A stretch of 64,000 bases of DNA from assembly GCA_037442205.1 (NCBI GenBank), contig JBBIQS010000034.1, positions 12,735-76,734 of the forward strand, given 5' to 3'. Under the pieces are notes generated by a model. That model did no database searches. It was given only the letters and a program-made list of their open reading frames with translations, and was not told the origin of the DNA. The DNA is from JBBIQS01 sp037442205. GTDB taxonomy: Bacteria > Myxococcota > Myxococcia > Myxococcales > UBA5297. Shown in pieces: positions 61,319 through 64,000 of this stretch. Both the position numbers and the translations under genes were made by a program. How positions within the stretch are numbered: the stretch's first letter is position 1; the number at the start of each line of letters is the position of its first letter.

Positions 61319-61669
61319 CGACTTGCCCAGCGCCCATCGTGCCGTTGACCATCTGGCAGCGCGGCACCCGTGTGATGCGGCGTTGTTCAGCCGCCGGCCG
61401 CCCCTAATTTGCTGTTGGCGGATCAGGTGAGAAGAAACATTCCTCGGCGCGCCGCGCGTGCCTGGGATTCCGCCAGGAGAGCCGTCGGCGATTCCTGACG
61501 GCGACAGTCGGCGCACGGCTCGGCGTGCCGTGAACCGCGATACGTCGACTGCCTGCCAGGCGAGCTGCATGAGGGCTGCGTCAGGAACATGAGTGTAGAG
61601 ATGCGAAAGGCAGTGCGCGGCAGCTCTGTATGACCTCCGGGCCGATGCTCCCGCGCACTGGAGACGACC
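61319..61669. other. Intergenic region, no gene seen
   Basis: 351 bp after the aldo/keto reductase. Composition is less GC-biased than coding DNA. TTGACC occurs at ~61347 without a matching -10. No tRNA, hairpin-plus-T terminator or repeat recognised. Confidence 0.4.
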
Positions 61670-61999
61670 ATGGAGACGATCCACGACATTCAAGAGGAGC
61701 CCGAGAGCACCATCGGCCACCGTCCTTCCGAGCTACAGGGGCACGGTTCCGAGCACGAAGCGCAGGAGACCGAGCATCGCCAGTCCGCGGACATCCCCGG
61801 GACCCTCAAGTCCGGCGATGTCGCACGCAAGGAGCACGAGGACCGAACCGAGCGCACCATCCAGGACGCCGTCTTCGCCGCGGTAGGAGGCGGATCCACT
61901 CCGCGAACCCAACTTCCGCCGGGCAGCTTCTCTCGTATCCGCGAGGACGTGCCCCCGAGCCTCAGCACCCCGGGACCGAAGGGGACGAGCGGCAGGTAG
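61670..61999 (+). CDS. Hypothetical small hydrophilic protein
   Basis: 109 residues, ATG at 61670 with GGAGACG upstream. Composition is strongly polar (Glu, His, Ser, Arg, Gln) with no membrane or signal segment and little predicted structure: PSELQGHGSEHEAQETEHRQ, KEHEDRTERTIQDAVFAAVG, PPGSFSRIREDVPPSLSTPG. It resembles an intrinsically disordered stress protein more than an enzyme. Codon use is weakly biased, so it could be spurious. No operon partner: the next gene is convergent. Confidence 0.42.
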   Translation: METIHDIQEEPESTIGHRPSELQGHGSEHEAQETEHRQSADIPGTLKSGDVARKEHEDRTERTIQDAVFAAVGGGSTPRTQLPPGSFSRIREDVPPSLSTPGPKGTSGR

Positions 62000-62231
62000 G
62001 TAAATCGTAGAGCGCGAGCGCGACCAGCGCGACACGGTGGGCGCGCGAAGCCTGACATTTTCAATGCTCGGGAACTCGGAACGCGAGCTGCTTGGCGATC
62101 ATCACCTCGATTGCCTTGATGCCGACCGAAACCGAATCCATGACCTCGAATCCGAGGCGTTCTACCGACCTGACGAGCTCCCGGCCCCGACGTCCTTGAC
62201 GCGAGAACTGCTCCGGGACGACTCCTTCGGG

Positions 62232-63338
62232 CTAGGTGCTCGGCCGCAGCCGAAGGTGCCAGCCGCCGAGCAATAGCGCGCCAAGCCCGAAGAGGATCGT
62301 CGCCAGAGACACCAGCCCGCCGAGCACCGGCACGCGCAACATCAGTGCCAGCAGGATCGCGCCGACAACCAGCGAGAGCACGAGTTGGGCGCGTCCGCCC
62401 GCGAGCCGTCTGACCAGCCATTCGCCGACCCACAGACCGACGAGAGCGAAGCTCAGCGCGATGGCAATGCCGAGCATCAGGAGCCCGAGAAATCCGATCC
62501 ACCAGCCGCCGACCAGAGCGCCGATCGCAAAGAGAATGACCGCCGCCATCGGCACCGCGATGAGGGTGAGCGCCCCCGAGGCGGCGCTCCTTCCTGGACT
62601 GCGCCGCAGCGTGCCCAGCGCCTCTCCTGCCCAGTGTGGTGCGATCAGCCGGAGCAGCAGCCCGAGCGCGAACAGCCCCACCGCCAATCGCAGCCAGCCG
62701 ACCAGGAACGCAGCGACCGGCGGCAGTCGGCGCGGGGAAGGTTCTCTGACGGCGGTGCCGATCTTCGCCTGCGGCGAAATCGTCGCCTGCCGGGTTGCGT
62801 AGCTCAGCGTCCCGGCGATCTCACCGCGATCGGCGATGTTCAGCGTCTCTGCTCGGAGGTGCAGGTCCCCGCGCACCGGAGCCTGGAGGTCGAAGGCCCG
62901 GGCGGCGATCCGCGCCGTTCTGCCGATCGGAGCCTGCACCACAATGCTATCGCCGGCGGCGATCAGGTCGCCCCCAAGGGCCGCATTCGGTCTGACCTGG
63001 ACCGCGTTGGCGGCGACGATAGCGTCCCTGGCGACGCGCCCCTCCAGCGCCAGCGTGGTCGCGGCAACTCGGATGCTGCCGCCGATGGCTCCGGTGATCT
63101 GGATGTCCGTTCCGGCGCCGACCAAGTCGCCTTGGATCCGGCCAGGCACCTGGATGGCGCTCGCGAAGGCAACGACGTCTCCGCGGACTTCTCCCTCGAT
63201 TCGGACCTTGCTTCCGAACGCGTACAGGTCGTCCGCGACGATCGTGTCCTTCGGGATGACGATCTCTTCGCCGCGGCGGAATTCAGCGGCCGTCGCAGAG
63301 GTCGCCAACACGAGTGCCAGGAGGCTGAGCCAGCGCAT
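62232..63338 (-). CDS. Bactofilin-like exported protein with C-terminal membrane domain
   Basis: 368 residues. Signal peptide MRWLSLLALVLATSATA. Residues ~20-190 contain right-handed beta-helix style repeats like bactofilins/polymer-forming proteins: ADDLYAFGSKVRIEGEVRGD, VAFASAIQVPGRIQGDLVGA, IQITGAIGGSIRVAATTLAL, DLHLRAETLNIADRGEIAG. From ~205, four to five membrane spans (FLVGWLRLAVGLFALGLLLR, GWWIGFLGLLMLGIAIALSF). The topology suggests a periplasmic beta-helix tethered to the inner membrane. Role in cell shape is only inference. Leader resembles that of the 46643 gene. Confidence 0.83.
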   Translation of the reverse strand: MRWLSLLALVLATSATAAEFRRGEEIVIPKDTIVADDLYAFGSKVRIEGEVRGDVVAFASAIQVPGRIQGDLVGAGTDIQITGAIGGSIRVAATTLALEGRVARDAIVAANAVQVRPNAALGGDLIAAGDSIVVQAPIGRTARIAARAFDLQAPVRGDLHLRAETLNIADRGEIAGTLSYATRQATISPQAKIGTAVREPSPRRLPPVAAFLVGWLRLAVGLFALGLLLRLIAPHWAGEALGTLRRSPGRSAASGALTLIAVPMAAVILFAIGALVGGWWIGFLGLLMLGIAIALSFALVGLWVGEWLVRRLAGGRAQLVLSLVVGAILLALMLRVPVLGGLVSLATILFGLGALLLGGWHLRLRPST

Positions 63339-63574
63339 GAGGTACCCCCGGCAAATGTAGGGACGGTTGCGCAGGAGGATCGATGGTTGGGAGATTGGCC
63401 GGCGGCCGCGGAGGCACTCGTATGGTGATGGAGCTGCTCAGCGAGCTCCAAGTTCGCCAAGTCGAGGGACCGCGAGCTTGACGGACGGCACGGATTGCCT
63501 GCTCACGCGCGCGAAGATGCTACGCGCTCCTCTGCAGGGCAGGAGCAACCTCCGAGCAGGAGGCGCGCAGCTAT

Positions 63575-63814
63575 GTGACCAGCTGGTTCGAGGAATCTGG
63601 GCTCTCGGCCCCGGTTGCCCTTGTGCCGATCAATTCCTCGAAGGGCTATCTCACGAGGGATGAGAAAGAGGTCGCTGCCGAGTTGGACGCCGGTGAGGTT
63701 CGAGTACGAGCGGTCTTCGTGGCCTTCCCCTCCTCCGCGGCAGCAGCGAGAACCGAAGCAATCCGCCTCTTCGAAAAGATCGTCCTGCGGAAACGATGGG
63801 AGTTCTGGAAATAG
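63575..63814 (+). CDS. Hypothetical small protein
   Basis: 79 residues from GTG at 63575, with GGAGG 12 bases upstream; the frame is open further upstream, so the start is unsure. It has a globular-looking composition (WFEESGLSAPVALVPINSSK, DEKEVAAELDAGEVRVRAVF, ARTEAIRLFEKIVLRKRWEF) and ends in WEFWK. Not recognised, stands alone. Could be a fragment of a larger lost gene. Confidence 0.4.
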   Translation: MTSWFEESGLSAPVALVPINSSKGYLTRDEKEVAAELDAGEVRVRAVFVAFPSSAAAARTEAIRLFEKIVLRKRWEFWK

Positions 63815-63899
63815 CCCCGACGCCGGCCAGCCGATGCGCGCTGGTCCGGCTTGCTCGGACAGGCCTCGGCACAGAACTCCTCTCCTGGACTCGAGGGGC

Positions 63900-64000
63900 T
63901 CACCAGAACCGTGGCCTTCGGCCACCATCCTTCTTCACGTAGCCAAGCCAGGCTCCGTGCATCCCCAGAATCCCGAGCACGGCAAATATCCCACCGCCCA
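63900..64000 (-). CDS. C-terminal end of a membrane protein, truncated by the window edge
   Basis: Only the last ~32 codons are visible, stop at 63900. The frame reads GGGIFAVLGILGMHGAWLGY then VKKDGGRRPRFW-stop: the end of a transmembrane helix followed by a basic tail, as in inner-membrane proteins. Start lies beyond 64000. Identity unknown. Confidence 0.5.
   Translation of the reverse strand, partial: GGGIFAVLGILGMHGAWLGYVKKDGGRRPRFW

Noticed and set aside
62067..62145. Minus-strand peptide MDSVSVGIKAIEVMIAKQLA... behind the bactofilin-like gene
   Set aside because: Only 26 codons, start too close to the purine run; looks protein-like but cannot be supported alone.
62037..62276. 79-codon plus-strand open frame overlapping the end of the bactofilin-like gene
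   Set aside because: Antisense overlap, no ribosome site, no recognisable fold.

Overview
The window is very GC-rich DNA with dense genes and strong G/C preference at third codon positions, so nearly every real gene has long open shadow frames on both strands. Gene content suggests a Myxococcota-type bacterium (old Deltaproteobacteria). It has a Ser/Thr kinase with HRDVSPQN and PEGA features, a caspase-like protein with a C-terminal barrel-like region, a huge transglutaminase-TPR protein, many lipoproteins, a TonB-dependent receptor carrying a TonB C-terminal-like domain, and a bactofilin-like protein. That placement is inference from gene content. No rRNA, tRNA, CRISPR array, insertion sequence or phage module was recognised.

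Layout. 0-2.4 kb: end of a caspase-like protein, then a lipoprotein. 2.6-5.4 kb: aldehyde dehydrogenase, a strong intrinsic terminator, then a thioester-reductase-like SDR. 5.6-10.5 kb: a 1349-residue transglutaminase/TPR protein, convergent with a Lys/Ala-tailed protein. 10.8-13.9 kb: sulfur block of NifX-like protein, Rrf2 regulator, cysteine synthase and mnmA. 13.9-20.2 kb: CDF metal exporter with three C-terminal repeats, a Ser/Thr kinase with a recognisable promoter, a lipoprotein hydrolase and a DUF2156-like protein. 20.4-28.4 kb: a frameshifted LolA-like gene, a coupled acyltransferase/epimerase pair, a KimA-like permease behind a c-di-AMP (ydaO-type) riboswitch, a TipA-like MerR regulator with its own 19-bp-spacer promoter, a SurA/DsbA-like lipoprotein and a phytol/DAG-kinase-like enzyme.

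28.7-39.5 kb: a YgjV-GNAT-like protein, two tandemly duplicated SH3-like lipoproteins, and an operon of a TonB-dependent receptor and a three-subunit proton-translocating transhydrogenase, preceded by archease-rtcB (RNA repair). 39.7-44.7 kb: PrpD-family gene overlapping a ComA/HSA32-like gene, a hydrolase, a phosphoribosyltransferase, DoxX and Hsp20. 45-49.4 kb: envelope proteins, a BASS-type transporter and a HEAT-repeat protein with atypical codon use. 49.5-56.4 kb: quinone oxidoreductase, an unknown gene behind a sigma-54 promoter with upstream dyads, a gene remnant, and an operon of a small protein, SNF2 helicase and SWIM protein. 56.5-64 kb: EmrAB-like efflux pair, SDR, aldo/keto reductase, small unknown proteins, a bactofilin-like membrane protein and a truncated gene at the right edge.

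The best-supported regulatory observations are the c-di-AMP riboswitch before the potassium-transporter-like gene, the MerR-type autoregulated promoter, and the sigma-54 promoter with palindromic upstream sites. The most unusual genes are the triplicated-tail CDF exporter, the TonB-domain/receptor fusion in a transhydrogenase operon, and the overlapping PrpD-ComA pair.
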